Assembly (NCBI GenBank): GCA_046346665.1
Contig: JAXMHQ010000015.1
Location: forward strand, 1 to 64,000
Direction of reading: 5' to 3'
Length of the DNA stretch: 64,000 nucleotides
From: JAXMHQ01 sp046346665
GTDB lineage: Bacteria; Verrucomicrobiota; Verrucomicrobiia; Limisphaerales; JAXMHQ01
Part shown: one piece after another, positions 52,839-61,000 of the stretch
Position numbering within the stretch: position 1 is the stretch's first letter
Layout: each line of letters opens with the position of its first letter
Notes under the pieces: generated by a model
Database searches by the model: none
What the model was told of the DNA's origin: nothing
The model's input: the letters and a program-made list of their open reading frames with translations, nothing else
Position numbers and translations under genes: made by a program

Positions 52839-53414
52839 TTACAGGTATTTTTCTTTCACAATGCGGGACAGGATCTTGCGCATTTCGGCCCGGGCGCGAA
52901 AGGCCCGGACTTTCACCAGCGTCACCGACCACCCGGTCAGCGCCGCCGCTTCCTTCACGGATCGATCTTCTATCTCCAGGAGAGTGATGATGAGCCGGGC
53001 GGCCGGCGACAACTCCTCGAGCACGCGCTGCACCAATTGCCGGGCGGCTTCCGCCCGGTCATCCGCGCCGTCGGGTTGCCGGGCAAATCTCTCCAGCCAT
53101 TCGGACTCGGCATCCGTCAGGTCCGTAAACGCCGCTTCGCGGCTGCGCTGGTGGGACCGGAGGAAATCGTAACAGGTATGAACCGTGAGCCGCATCAGCC
53201 AGTGTTCGAAAGGCGCATCGCCGCGAAAACCGGAAAGTTTCTGGAACGCCTTGAGCCAGACTTCCTGGACGATGTCCTCCACCTCGCTTTCCCGCCGCGC
53301 ATAACGGCGGGCCGTGGCGAACACCCGGGGAGAATACCGCGCCACCAAAGGCTCGAAGCTGGATGCGTCGCCCTCCAAAACCGCCCTGATCAGTTCGGTC
53401 TCGGTCCGTTCCAT
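52839..53414 (-). CDS. ECF-type RNA polymerase sigma factor
   Basis: A 191-residue sigma-70 family protein. Region 2 includes DIVQEVWLKAFQKLSGFRGDAPFEHWLMRLTVHTCYDFLR. Region 4 has LSPAARLIITLLEIEDRSVKEAAALTGWSVTLVKVRAFRARAEMRK, a helix-turn-helix that reads the -35 element. It is first of a three-gene operon (sigma, small membrane protein, Spy-like), typical of an envelope-stress module. ATG 53414 is chosen because homology begins there; the upstream stretch contains CCGTGTTCATCC repeat words. Confidence 0.93.
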   Translation of the reverse strand: MERTETELIRAVLEGDASSFEPLVARYSPRVFATARRYARRESEVEDIVQEVWLKAFQKLSGFRGDAPFEHWLMRLTVHTCYDFLRSHQRSREAAFTDLTDAESEWLERFARQPDGADDRAEAARQLVQRVLEELSPAARLIITLLEIEDRSVKEAAALTGWSVTLVKVRAFRARAEMRKILSRIVKEKYL

Positions 53415-53447
53415 GAAAGTATCTGTCCCGCCTTCCTGCCGCCCCGG

Positions 53448-53480
53448 ATCCGTGTTCATCCGCGTCCATCCGTGGTTGAA
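53448..53480. repeat. Half element of the ATCCGTG word family
   Basis: Three ATCCGYG words in a row. No partner arm is seen within the gap. It sits just upstream of the sigma factor gene and could overlap its promoter. Confidence 0.55.
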
Positions 53481-53518
53481 ATGAACCGTCCGGCCCAAAA
53501 ACCCGCGCGACCCGGCGT

Positions 53519-53776
53519 TCAGCGCGTGATGCCGAACGTATGCTCGAATTCGGCCGAGTACTTCGCAATCGCCTCCATGATCCGCGGCGGCTGCTGCGAC
53601 AGCGTCTCCATCATCTTCGGCGCCAGCTCGGGCTTGAACCGCACCATCTCCACCGCCGCCATGATCAACGACAAATGATTGTTCACGTCATGCCGGAACG
53701 TGGACAGTTTCTGGTTCAACGCGGCGATCTGCTCGGCGTTCAAGGTGACGGGTTCTGTGGGCAAGCCCATGCCCAA
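53519..53776 (-). CDS. Stand-alone DHp-like (histidine kinase dimerisation) protein
   Basis: An 85-residue protein whose central part, LSTFRHDVNNHLSLIMAAVEM, looks like the H-box of a histidine kinase dimerisation domain: the histidine is followed by D and N as in the HDxxN pattern of HisKA-like boxes. No ATP-binding domain, receiver or membrane segment is present. It may be a phosphotransfer domain or a truncated kinase. It is divergent from the bacteriohemerythrin, and their start regions lie within 165 bases. The function is inferred. Confidence 0.55.
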   Translation of the reverse strand: MGMGLPTEPVTLNAEQIAALNQKLSTFRHDVNNHLSLIMAAVEMVRFKPELAPKMMETLSQQPPRIMEAIAKYSAEFEHTFGITR

Positions 53777-53940
53777 CCTTGCCCAAATCCCCCACCCGAA
53801 CGCAAGCCGGTTTGCAGGCCAGCCGGATCGACTTGATCAAAATTGTCCAGGCGCGGGCAAACCAGTGCCGGAATTGTCGCTTTTTTTATTGCGCCCCGCG
53901 CCGGGTTGGCGAAGATGCTCCCGGTTCAGCCACCTGTTTT

Positions 53941-54417
53941 GTGTCAGCCGATCCAAACAATCCGTCGGACACGAGTTTTCAATCGGGCGGACCTCCGAAG
54001 GACCTGGAGTTCATCCGTTGGGACAAGGAACGCATGGGGACAGGTGTGGAATCGGTGGACGAGGAGCATCGCCAGTTGATCGGCAAACTCAACGAACTTT
54101 ACCGGGCGCATCAGGCGGGCGCCAGTGTGGATGACATTTCCAAAATGCTCCGGTTCCTCGGACGTTATGCCGAAACGCATTTCCGGCACGAAGAGGAAAT
54201 CATGGAGCACCGCAAATGTCCGCTCTGGCGCGAGAACCGCTCCGCCCACGCGCGCTTTCTTCGCGAATACCAGGAGCTCGCCTCCGCATTCTCCATCGAG
54301 GACGACACCGACCAGATGGCGACCGACATCGAAAACATGGTGGCGCGCTGGCTCTCCACCCACATCTGCAAAATCGACGTGGCCCTGCGGGACAGCCCGC
54401 CGCCGGACACGAAGTAA
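53941..54417 (+). CDS. Bacteriohemerythrin
   Basis: A 158-residue diiron oxygen-binding protein if the GTG at 53941 is used. Motifs of the four-helix bundle are FIRWDKERMGTGVESVDEEH, YAETHFRHEEEIM, the SAHARFLREY helix and WLSTHICKID. The frame can also be read from TTG 53779, but that would run into the neighbouring gene's start region and the extra 54 residues have no homology. Such proteins bind oxygen or iron and often couple to signalling. A short DHp-like gene lies upstream on the other strand. Confidence 0.85.
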   Translation: MSADPNNPSDTSFQSGGPPKDLEFIRWDKERMGTGVESVDEEHRQLIGKLNELYRAHQAGASVDDISKMLRFLGRYAETHFRHEEEIMEHRKCPLWRENRSAHARFLREYQELASAFSIEDDTDQMATDIENMVARWLSTHICKIDVALRDSPPPDTK

Positions 54418-54476
54418 CCCGGCGGACCGGCAGCCACGGTGTCACAGGGGGGCCTGCGCAACTCGCGGCATTGCCG

Positions 54477-55013
54477 ATGCCGGTGGATACGACTACCTTC
54501 ACTTCCCGGATGCCGCTGCCTTACAAAATTGCCACCTTGCTTTACGCGTTCAACGAGCGGGATGAAATCCTCATGCTTGAACGCACGCGGGAGCCGAACC
54601 TCGGACATTGGAGTCCGCCGGGCGGCAAACTCAAGATCGCCACGGGCGAATCCCCTTACGCCTGCGCCTGCCGCGAAGCCGGCGAGGAACTCGGCATCGC
54701 GCTTCAACCCTCCGATCTCCACCTGACGGGCCTCGTGAGCGAACACGGATATCTTGGGCGGAACCACTGGCTGATGTTCCTGTTTGAAGTCCGTCCCCGG
54801 CTCACTCAACTGCCGGCGCCGCATCCCGAGGGCCGGTTCGGGTTCTTTTCACGCGCCGCACTGGACACCCTGAAACGCCCTCAAACCGACGTCGAAAGCC
54901 TCTGGCCCTGGTTCTGGCGGCATCGCGGCGGATTTTTTGCCGCCCATTGTCATTGCCACGACGACGGCCGGAACGACTGGACGCTCGAAGAATCCATTCC
55001 ACCAAAATCCTGA
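54477..55013 (+). CDS. Nudix hydrolase
   Basis: A 178-residue protein with a Nudix box. The G-x-E and REAGEELGI parts are clear (GGKLKIATGESPYACACREAGEELGI), although two extra residues stand between the first Gly pair and the Glu compared with the usual spacing. Nudix enzymes hydrolyse nucleoside diphosphate derivatives such as 8-oxo-dGTP; MutT-like sanitising is possible. The TGA overlaps the tadA ATG by one base, so translation is coupled. ATG 54477 is the most plausible start. Confidence 0.85.
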   Translation: MPVDTTTFTSRMPLPYKIATLLYAFNERDEILMLERTREPNLGHWSPPGGKLKIATGESPYACACREAGEELGIALQPSDLHLTGLVSEHGYLGRNHWLMFLFEVRPRLTQLPAPHPEGRFGFFSRAALDTLKRPQTDVESLWPWFWRHRGGFFAAHCHCHDDGRNDWTLEESIPPKS

Positions 55014-55519
55014 TGGACCCGATCATCGATCTGCAGAGCGACCAGTATTTCATGGGTGAAGCCCTGCGCCAGGCGGTCCGCGCCTATGAAGCCGAGGAAG
55101 TTCCCGTCGGCGCGGTGGTGGTGCGGCAGGGGCGGATCATTGCGCGCGCGTTCAACCAGGTGGAATTGCTCAAGGACGCCACCGCGCACGCGGAGATGCT
55201 GGCCCTGACGCAGGCGGAACAGGCCGTGGGCGACTGGCGCCTGACGGATTGCACGCTCTACGTCACCAAGGAACCCTGCCCCATGTGCGCCGGCGCCATC
55301 GTTCATGTCCGGCTCGCCCGCGTCGTTTTCGGCGCGGCCGATTCCAAGTCCGGCGCCGCCGGCAGCGCTCTCAACCTCCTCCAGTTCCCCGGGCTCAACC
55401 ACAAGTGCGACATCACCACCGGCGTGCGCGAACCGGAATGCCGCCAGTTGCTCCGCCAGTTCTTCCTCGAAAAACGCCAGTCAAAAGAAACCCCCGGGGA
55501 ATCCAATCCATCCCCATAA
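55013..55519 (+). CDS. tadA: tRNA adenosine deaminase TadA
   Basis: A 168-residue zinc deaminase that makes inosine at tRNA position 34. The zinc site has HAE (His59, catalytic Glu61) and PCPMC (Cys89 and Cys92). Further motifs are VPVGAVVV and VVFGAADSKSGAAGSALNLL. Its ATG overlaps the Nudix stop (TGATG). Similar purine-base deaminases exist, so a guanine deaminase role cannot be fully excluded, but the motif arrangement fits TadA. Confidence 0.93.
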   Translation: MDPIIDLQSDQYFMGEALRQAVRAYEAEEVPVGAVVVRQGRIIARAFNQVELLKDATAHAEMLALTQAEQAVGDWRLTDCTLYVTKEPCPMCAGAIVHVRLARVVFGAADSKSGAAGSALNLLQFPGLNHKCDITTGVREPECRQLLRQFFLEKRQSKETPGESNPSP

Positions 55520-55711
55520 CTGGAACGATTCAGTTTAAACCACGGATGAACACGGATTCACACGGATACAGAATGGTGAAAGCCAGTTTCCGGGGGTGCT
55601 TTCAATTCACCGTTTGGTTTGCGTTTGATTCCCCGAGTGCGGCCGTTTTTTATCCGTGTCCATCCGTGGTTATCCGTGGTTAAAAGCCTTTTCAACTGGA
55701 TCGTTCCGGCT
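55518..55711. repeat. Nested inverted repeat with CACGGAT words
   Basis: Outer arms GGAACGATTCAGTTT and AACTGGATCGTTCC flank inner arms of CACGGATGAA/CACGGATTCA words (55541-55569, period 10) and ATCCGTGTCCATCCGTGG words (55650-55682). No gene is seen in the 55520-55737 gap between the convergent tadA and deacetylase genes. Confidence 0.85.
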
Positions 55712-55737
55712 ATGCCGCGGGGATTTGACAATCGCGG

Positions 55738-56478
55738 TTACGAGCCGAACCAGCGCGACCAAATGGATTTCCAGGATCTCGACGGATACCGCGCGGTGAT
55801 TCGCTTCAGAGCCAGCGGCGGGGTGGTCCGGGTGTTTACACCGAATTCCGTCGTGCAGGCGGTGGCGTAACCGGCTTCTCCCACCAGGTCGCGGACCGCG
55901 TCATTCCAATCGCCGTAAGGATAGCAAAAATGATCCACCGTGACGCCGAACCGGTCCTGGAGTTTTTTTCGACTGGAAGAAATCTCCTCGCGCGCGGCGG
56001 CGGGCGAGAGGCGGGTCAGTCGGGGATGTGTGAGGGTATGCGACCCGATTTGGTGTCCCGCGGCGAGCCATTCGCGCACCTGGCTTTCATCCATGAGCGG
56101 TTCCGCGATGTCCCCGGCTGCTTCCTGCCAGGTGCTGGTTTTTCCAAGAAGATCCGCCACCAGGAATTGAATCGCGCAGAAGCCCTGTTGCCGCAGCACG
56201 GGCAGGGCGTTTTCAAACACGTCGCGGAACCCGTCGTCGAACGTCAATGAAATCAAGCCGCCGGCGCCTCCCGCCGCTGCGTCGCTGATCGGCCGGGCGT
56301 CGAAACCCGCCCCGCGCAATTCCTGCATCTGGCGGCGGAACAGCTCCGGACTGACATAGAGACCTTTGATGCGAACCCCCCGACGCCGGGGACCGACGTG
56401 GTGATACGTCAGGACCGGGTGTCCGGTTTGGAAGAATCCCTGAAAAGAAGAGAGGCTGGAATAGTATTGCGGCTTCAT
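55738..56478 (-). CDS. Polysaccharide deacetylase (NodB-like)
   Basis: A 246-residue carbohydrate deacetylase. The metal-binding motif is SLTFDDGF, the second SHTLTHPRLTRL, and the catalytic-end motif FCYPYGDWNDA follows. It removes acetyl groups from amino sugars. There is no signal peptide, so cytoplasmic or membrane-side action is likely. It is the last gene of a minus-strand glycan operon and lies only 3 bases after the preceding glycosyltransferase gene. Confidence 0.9.
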   Translation of the reverse strand: MKPQYYSSLSSFQGFFQTGHPVLTYHHVGPRRRGVRIKGLYVSPELFRRQMQELRGAGFDARPISDAAAGGAGGLISLTFDDGFRDVFENALPVLRQQGFCAIQFLVADLLGKTSTWQEAAGDIAEPLMDESQVREWLAAGHQIGSHTLTHPRLTRLSPAAAREEISSSRKKLQDRFGVTVDHFCYPYGDWNDAVRDLVGEAGYATACTTEFGVNTRTTPPLALKRITARYPSRSWKSIWSRWFGS

Positions 56479-56481
56479 GAC

Positions 56482-57636
56482 TCACCCGGGGCGCCGCATG
56501 ATGTCGTCGTAGACGTCGCAGAGGTTCTTTGCCGCGACCGGAAGTGAAAAGGCGGCGGCGACGCGCGCATGAAGTTCCCAGCGGGCGGGCATATCGAGGG
56601 CGGGCCGACGAGCCCAGGTTTTCATGGCGTCCGCCAGTTCCCCGACAGATCCCGGTGAAACCAGCTGGCCGTAACCCGCAAAACGAAACCCTTCCGCGAT
56701 CCCGTCCAGGTCGGATGCGATCACCGGTTTGCCGCACGCGTGCGCTTCGGGGACGACGCTGCCCAGGGCCTCGGTGCCCACCTGGGGATGCACCAGGCAA
56801 TCCAGCGCATTCATCACCTTCGGCATGTCGTGGCTGTAGGCGGGCAACCAGGCCTTGCCCGTTAATCCCAGCCTCTCGATGTCGGCGCGCAGGATATTCT
56901 CCAGGTTGCCGCGACCGATGATCAGGAAGCGCGCGTGGGGCACTTCGGTGTGGATCCGCGCCGCCGCCTCGAGAAATTCGCGCTGGCCCTTTCCGCGGGG
57001 CAAGGCGTAGGAGCCCGCCACACCAAATACGTAATGCCCCGGCTCCAGCTTCCACTCCGCCCGCTGCGCCGATGCGTCCGACGGCCGAAACTCGTCCGTG
57101 TCGATGCCCCCATACACAACCCGGATCCGATTGAAATCCCCCCGCATCGGCGGACGAAACCGGCGTTCCGGATTTTCCGCTCCCGGTTCGAACACCCCTT
57201 CGCGCATGACCCTGGCGGTGAATTCCGACACCGCCACCATCGCGTCGCAATTCTGGAGCAGAAACCGGCGGCTGAACCACGAACTCGGACTCTTGGCCAG
57301 GTGCCGGCTCAGGACCACCTTGGCCCGCACACCGGAAAGCCGCGCGGCAAGAATCGTCGGCCAGTAGTCGCGTCCGTGGCGCGCATGAACGATCTGGATG
57401 CGCTCGCGGCGCAAAATGCGGGCGAGGCCGAAAATGAACGGCACCTTCAACCAGCCGGTGATCGAGATGGGACAAAACGGGATTCCCAAATCACGAACCA
57501 CCTTCGAGAATTCCCGTCGATCCGGCCCCGCCATCCACGTCGTGTGCCCCCGCTGCATCACGCCCCACGCGACCCGGACCGAGCGCTCGTCCGTGCCGCC
57601 GCCCGACAGCATTGAATTGACATGAAGAATACGCAT
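56482..57636 (-). CDS. GT4-family glycosyltransferase
   Basis: A 384-residue GT-B enzyme. The N-terminal MRILHVNSMLSGGGTDERSVRVAWG is typical, as are SRHLAKSPSSWF, AVSEFTARVM and the C-terminal GTEALGSVVPEAHACGKPVIA with the EX7E motif. It adds a sugar from a nucleotide donor to a surface glycan or lipid. It precedes the deacetylase and follows a GT2 gene by 12 bases, in a four-gene operon. Confidence 0.92.
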   Translation of the reverse strand: MRILHVNSMLSGGGTDERSVRVAWGVMQRGHTTWMAGPDRREFSKVVRDLGIPFCPISITGWLKVPFIFGLARILRRERIQIVHARHGRDYWPTILAARLSGVRAKVVLSRHLAKSPSSWFSRRFLLQNCDAMVAVSEFTARVMREGVFEPGAENPERRFRPPMRGDFNRIRVVYGGIDTDEFRPSDASAQRAEWKLEPGHYVFGVAGSYALPRGKGQREFLEAAARIHTEVPHARFLIIGRGNLENILRADIERLGLTGKAWLPAYSHDMPKVMNALDCLVHPQVGTEALGSVVPEAHACGKPVIASDLDGIAEGFRFAGYGQLVSPGSVGELADAMKTWARRPALDMPARWELHARVAAAFSLPVAAKNLCDVYDDIMRRPG

Positions 57637-57648
57637 AGCAACCTGCTC

Positions 57649-58524
57649 TCACCGAATCAGCCGATAATTCTTATGCACCCCCAGGGTGACACCGGTGCAA
57701 CGCTTCACGATCATGGCAATGTCTTCCCAGAAATAATTCCGCCGGAACCGGATCAGCGGGTTGCGCGACGTGTAGGTCCAGTCGGCCGCCGCGGCCAGCT
57801 CGCGCATGGTCGCCGGGTGCGTCCCCCGGAACGGCTTCACTTTCTGGTCGTCATCGTAAAACCGCTCCGGCCTCTGTGCCGTCTTGCGCTTGTGCTTCTC
57901 GTCGCCGTAAACGTGGGCGAGGTTGCCCACCTTCACGCGCGCCTGGCTCGGCTTGAGCCCGAAACCGTAGTGAAAATAATGTCCGCCGGAATTCTTCACG
58001 CGCAGCTTTTCGTTTTGAATCGTTCGAAACCCCTGGGCGCCGCCGCTGGCCCGGATGCTGGGATCGCGCCGGACCACGCGCACTTCCTTGTAATACCAGC
58101 CGAACGAATAGACCTCCGTCCAGAAGCTCCCGTAAAAGTGCGTGTAATCCACGAGCAACCCCTGCACCGCCGGGTTGTTCAATTCCAGCTCCATCGTCCG
58201 GCGCATGGCCGGGATCGTCTCCTCGTGCAGCACCTCGTCGCCCTGGATGTACACACACCAGTCCCCCGTGCATTGCTCCAGCGCCAGGTCGGTGTGCCGC
58301 CGCATGATCGGGTCGCCCACCCGCTCGTTTTCGTCCCAGTCGGATTGGATGATCCGGATTTTGGGATCGCCGATGGCCTGCACCGCGGCCAGCGTGTCGT
58401 CGGTGGATCGCGGCACGTTCACAATAATTTCGTCGCACAGGGGCAACAGCGAACGAATCGATGGAACGAAGGGATATCCCAGGACAGTCCCGTTCCGGAT
58501 GAAGGTAAAGCCGCTGATTTTCAC
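57649..58524 (-). CDS. GT2-family glycosyltransferase
   Basis: A 291-residue GT-A enzyme. The N-terminus reads VKISGFTFIRNGTVLGYPFVPSI, followed by CDEIIVNVPRSTDDTLAAV and VYIQGDEVLHEET, which provides a DxD-like metal site (QGDE). A further part YWYYKEVRVVRRDPSI-like carries the substrate region. The start is GTG 58524 because homology begins with VKISGFTF; the longer open frame is not credible. It sits in an operon with a sulfatase-like protein upstream and GT4 and a deacetylase downstream. Confidence 0.88.
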   Translation of the reverse strand: MKISGFTFIRNGTVLGYPFVPSIRSLLPLCDEIIVNVPRSTDDTLAAVQAIGDPKIRIIQSDWDENERVGDPIMRRHTDLALEQCTGDWCVYIQGDEVLHEETIPAMRRTMELELNNPAVQGLLVDYTHFYGSFWTEVYSFGWYYKEVRVVRRDPSIRASGGAQGFRTIQNEKLRVKNSGGHYFHYGFGLKPSQARVKVGNLAHVYGDEKHKRKTAQRPERFYDDDQKVKPFRGTHPATMRELAAAADWTYTSRNPLIRFRRNYFWEDIAMIVKRCTGVTLGVHKNYRLIR

Positions 58525-58561
58525 CCAATGATTGAATGTTGAACGGGGGGCGCCAGCAAGA

Positions 58562-59995
58562 CTATTTCTGGCGGTAATGACGGTAACGGCGGTAATACCG
58601 CCACGCATTGCGACCGGCGCGCAGCCGCTGGCTCATTCGGTCCAGCAGCCCGTGGCCCGTGGCTTGAAGCAGCTGCCGTTGCCGGCGCGCAGGAACGCCC
58701 AATTCGGCCAGCCACCCTTCGAGACGGGCCAGGAGCGCCCGTCCTTCTGCAGGATGGTCCGCCAGGACGTTCGGCGCGTCGTGGGAATCCTGCCGGCGAA
58801 CATACAGCTCGGAACCCGGCAAGCCATGGTGGGGCGAATAAACAAAACACCAGTCCTTGGTCCAGAGGGTGAGGTTGCTCTCATGCCCTTTGCGCGGGTA
58901 GCAGCCTGCGACGGCGAACGGGCGGGAGGTGCATCCTTCCCCCAGCGCCAAAAGCAGCGAACGGCCCTGCACCCACGGCGGCGCCGGGATCCCCGCCAGG
59001 TCCAGCAGTGTCCCATGCAAATCGGGCGGCTGACAAAACCCCGTCACCCGGCGCCCCGCCCCCATCCCGCCGGGATGGCGCACCAGCAGCGGAATCCGCC
59101 CAAGCGTGTCGTAAATCGTCGTCGGACGGCCGTAGCCCATTTTTCCCACGAGCTCGTGTTCGCCAAAATACCAGCCGTGATCGGAACAAAAAATCACCGC
59201 GGTCGTGCCCAGCAATCCCGAGCCCTGGAGGGATTCCATGATCCGGCCCAGCCCGTGATCCACTTGCGCCACCTCGGCCCGGTAAAGCCTGCGGATGTTC
59301 TCCAGCTCGACGCTCGAAAAATCGCCCGCCTTGCCGGGTCGCGGCCAAAACAACGCCTCACCCGACGGGTCGAGCGGGTAGAGATCCTGAAATCGCTGCA
59401 ACGCGTCCCAGGGCTCGTGCGGGTCAAAAACATCCACCCACATGAAAAACGGCCTGGAGCCGGAGTGCAGCCGGCGGATGGCCTCGTCAAAAACCTGCTC
59501 GGTGGTGTTGGTTCCCTGCTGTCGGTTCCACCAGGCGTTGCGCCGGTAGCGCTCGATGCGCCTCGGCCGCGGATCGAGCTTGGACACATCGCAGCCCAGT
59601 TCCAACATCGGGTCGCTCTCCGGCCGGATGTTCATGTCCGCCTGGCCCGGGATGAATTTCACAAACTCAAATCCACGCCCGAAATCAAATTCGGGCTTCA
59701 TGAGGTGCGGATTATCCGTCACGAGGGCGGTCTCGAAGCCGTGATGCCGGAACATTTCCGATAGCACGGGGAATTCCCGCGGCAACCGGCCCCAGTCGAC
59801 AAACGGAAACGTCACCCGTCCCGTGAACACCTCGATCCGGTTCAGGACGGTCGGAAAAGAACAAAGCCGGAAATCCACGAAGTGAACGCTTTCGGAAGCC
59901 AGCCGGTCCAGGTGCGGAGTCTGCAGCGGCTGCACTCCCAGAAACCCGAGATGATCCAATCGAAATGTGTCCGAGCAAACGACGATGACGTTCAT
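58562..59995 (-). CDS. Sulfatase-fold hydrolase lacking the formylglycine cysteine
   Basis: A 477-residue protein of the alkaline phosphatase/sulfatase superfamily. It starts NVIVVCSDTFRLDHLG, with the metal-binding Asp, and has FCSDHGWYFGEH near the end of the metal site. In true sulfatases the active motif is C-x-P-S-R then three residues and LTGR. Here the aligned stretch before FTGR is TVLNRIEVF, so the nucleophile position is Thr. That suggests a phosphatase, phosphodiesterase or phosphoethanolamine-type transferase. First gene of the glycan operon, divergent from a sulfotransferase gene. ATG 59995 is chosen by homology. Confidence 0.85.
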   Translation of the reverse strand: MNVIVVCSDTFRLDHLGFLGVQPLQTPHLDRLASESVHFVDFRLCSFPTVLNRIEVFTGRVTFPFVDWGRLPREFPVLSEMFRHHGFETALVTDNPHLMKPEFDFGRGFEFVKFIPGQADMNIRPESDPMLELGCDVSKLDPRPRRIERYRRNAWWNRQQGTNTTEQVFDEAIRRLHSGSRPFFMWVDVFDPHEPWDALQRFQDLYPLDPSGEALFWPRPGKAGDFSSVELENIRRLYRAEVAQVDHGLGRIMESLQGSGLLGTTAVIFCSDHGWYFGEHELVGKMGYGRPTTIYDTLGRIPLLVRHPGGMGAGRRVTGFCQPPDLHGTLLDLAGIPAPPWVQGRSLLLALGEGCTSRPFAVAGCYPRKGHESNLTLWTKDWCFVYSPHHGLPGSELYVRRQDSHDAPNVLADHPAEGRALLARLEGWLAELGVPARRQRQLLQATGHGLLDRMSQRLRAGRNAWRYYRRYRHYRQK

Positions 59996-60089
59996 GAATT
60001 CCTTCGGCAAGGCCGCAGAACAGGACCGGGACGCTCGCCTAGGGTACCAAAACCACGCCACGCTTGTCAAAAGGGGCAGGATCCTTAAG

Positions 60090-60926
60090 ATGCGCGAACC
60101 CATGCGTCTCGTGGACTTTTTGTTTCCCGCCCGCATCGAGCCGTGCCGCAAGGAACTCGCGGCGCTGGAGCCGGTGGTCTTGATGGGACGCGGCCATTCC
60201 GGCACGCGCGTGCTTTCCTGGATCTGCACGCACCTCGGCGTGAAACTCGGCACCCTCAACACCTCCGCTCCCGGCGATGTCCAGGACCTCCCGTTCCAGG
60301 ACGCGATCCTGCGCCTGGCCCGCCGCACCCTGGACGCCACCCGGCCCGCCGAGGTGCGGCAGTCCGACCTCGCGGATTTTCAACGGGCCGTGTGGCGCTA
60401 TTATGACGGGCTCGGCCGTCCCTCCGGCCCCTGGGGTTGGAAATTTCCAGAGGCTTATCTCATCGCTCCCGGCATCGAGCGCACCTTCCCCAAAGCCCGC
60501 TACATCCACCTTGTCCGGGACGGACGGGACCTGGCGTTCAAGGAACATCTCACCGACAACCCGCGGCGGACGCTGGGGCGGGCCATCCTGAAACGCTGCG
60601 GGGCGCTCCGGAAACCCCGCCACCTCCAGGCCGCCCTCTCCTGGGCTTACCAGGTCGATCGATTTGATGCGTTCAAGTCGGACCTGCCCGCCGGCCGCGT
60701 GCTGGAGATGTCCTACAACCAGCTCTGCCTCGACCCCGCAGGCATGGCGTCGCGCGTCTGTGATTTTCTTCGACTCACGATGACCGACGACTGCCGCCGC
60801 TATCTCCAAACGGAAGTCCAGTCGGGCAAGGTCGACCAGTTCCGAAAGGAAGACCCCGCCACAATCCGCGAAATCGAATCCGCCATCGGCCCCACCCTCC
60901 GCCGGCACGGATTCGGAGCGGGTTAG
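60090..60926 (+). CDS. Sulfotransferase
   Basis: A 278-residue PAPS-dependent sulfotransferase. The 5'-phosphosulfate loop is VVLMGRGHSGTRVLSWI, and the 3'-phosphate motif is YIHLVRDGRDLAFKEH. It would sulfate a carbohydrate or lipid of the cell surface, in keeping with the neighbouring glycan genes. The start ATG 60090 (MREPMRLVDFLF) is chosen because the family homology begins just after it. It is the only plus-strand gene of this region. Confidence 0.87.
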   Translation: MREPMRLVDFLFPARIEPCRKELAALEPVVLMGRGHSGTRVLSWICTHLGVKLGTLNTSAPGDVQDLPFQDAILRLARRTLDATRPAEVRQSDLADFQRAVWRYYDGLGRPSGPWGWKFPEAYLIAPGIERTFPKARYIHLVRDGRDLAFKEHLTDNPRRTLGRAILKRCGALRKPRHLQAALSWAYQVDRFDAFKSDLPAGRVLEMSYNQLCLDPAGMASRVCDFLRLTMTDDCRRYLQTEVQSGKVDQFRKEDPATIREIESAIGPTLRRHGFGAG

Positions 60927-60933
60927 AGCTGGC

Positions 60934-60999
60934 GGGATCAATGGATCGATGGATTGCTGGATTGTTGTCACATCCAACAATCCACCAATCCAGAAATCC
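60934..60999. repeat. GGATT-word inverted repeat
   Basis: Left arm 60934-60966 has GGATCAAT/GGATCGAT/GGATTGCT words of period 8. Right arm 60972-60999 has AACAATCC/CCAATCC words. The loop is only about 5 bases. It lies between two convergent genes. Confidence 0.85.
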
Positions 61000-61000
61000 G

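Noticed and set aside
53779..53940. TTG start for the bacteriohemerythrin
   Set aside because: The additional 54 residues have no homology and the start would lie only three bases from the divergent gene's start.
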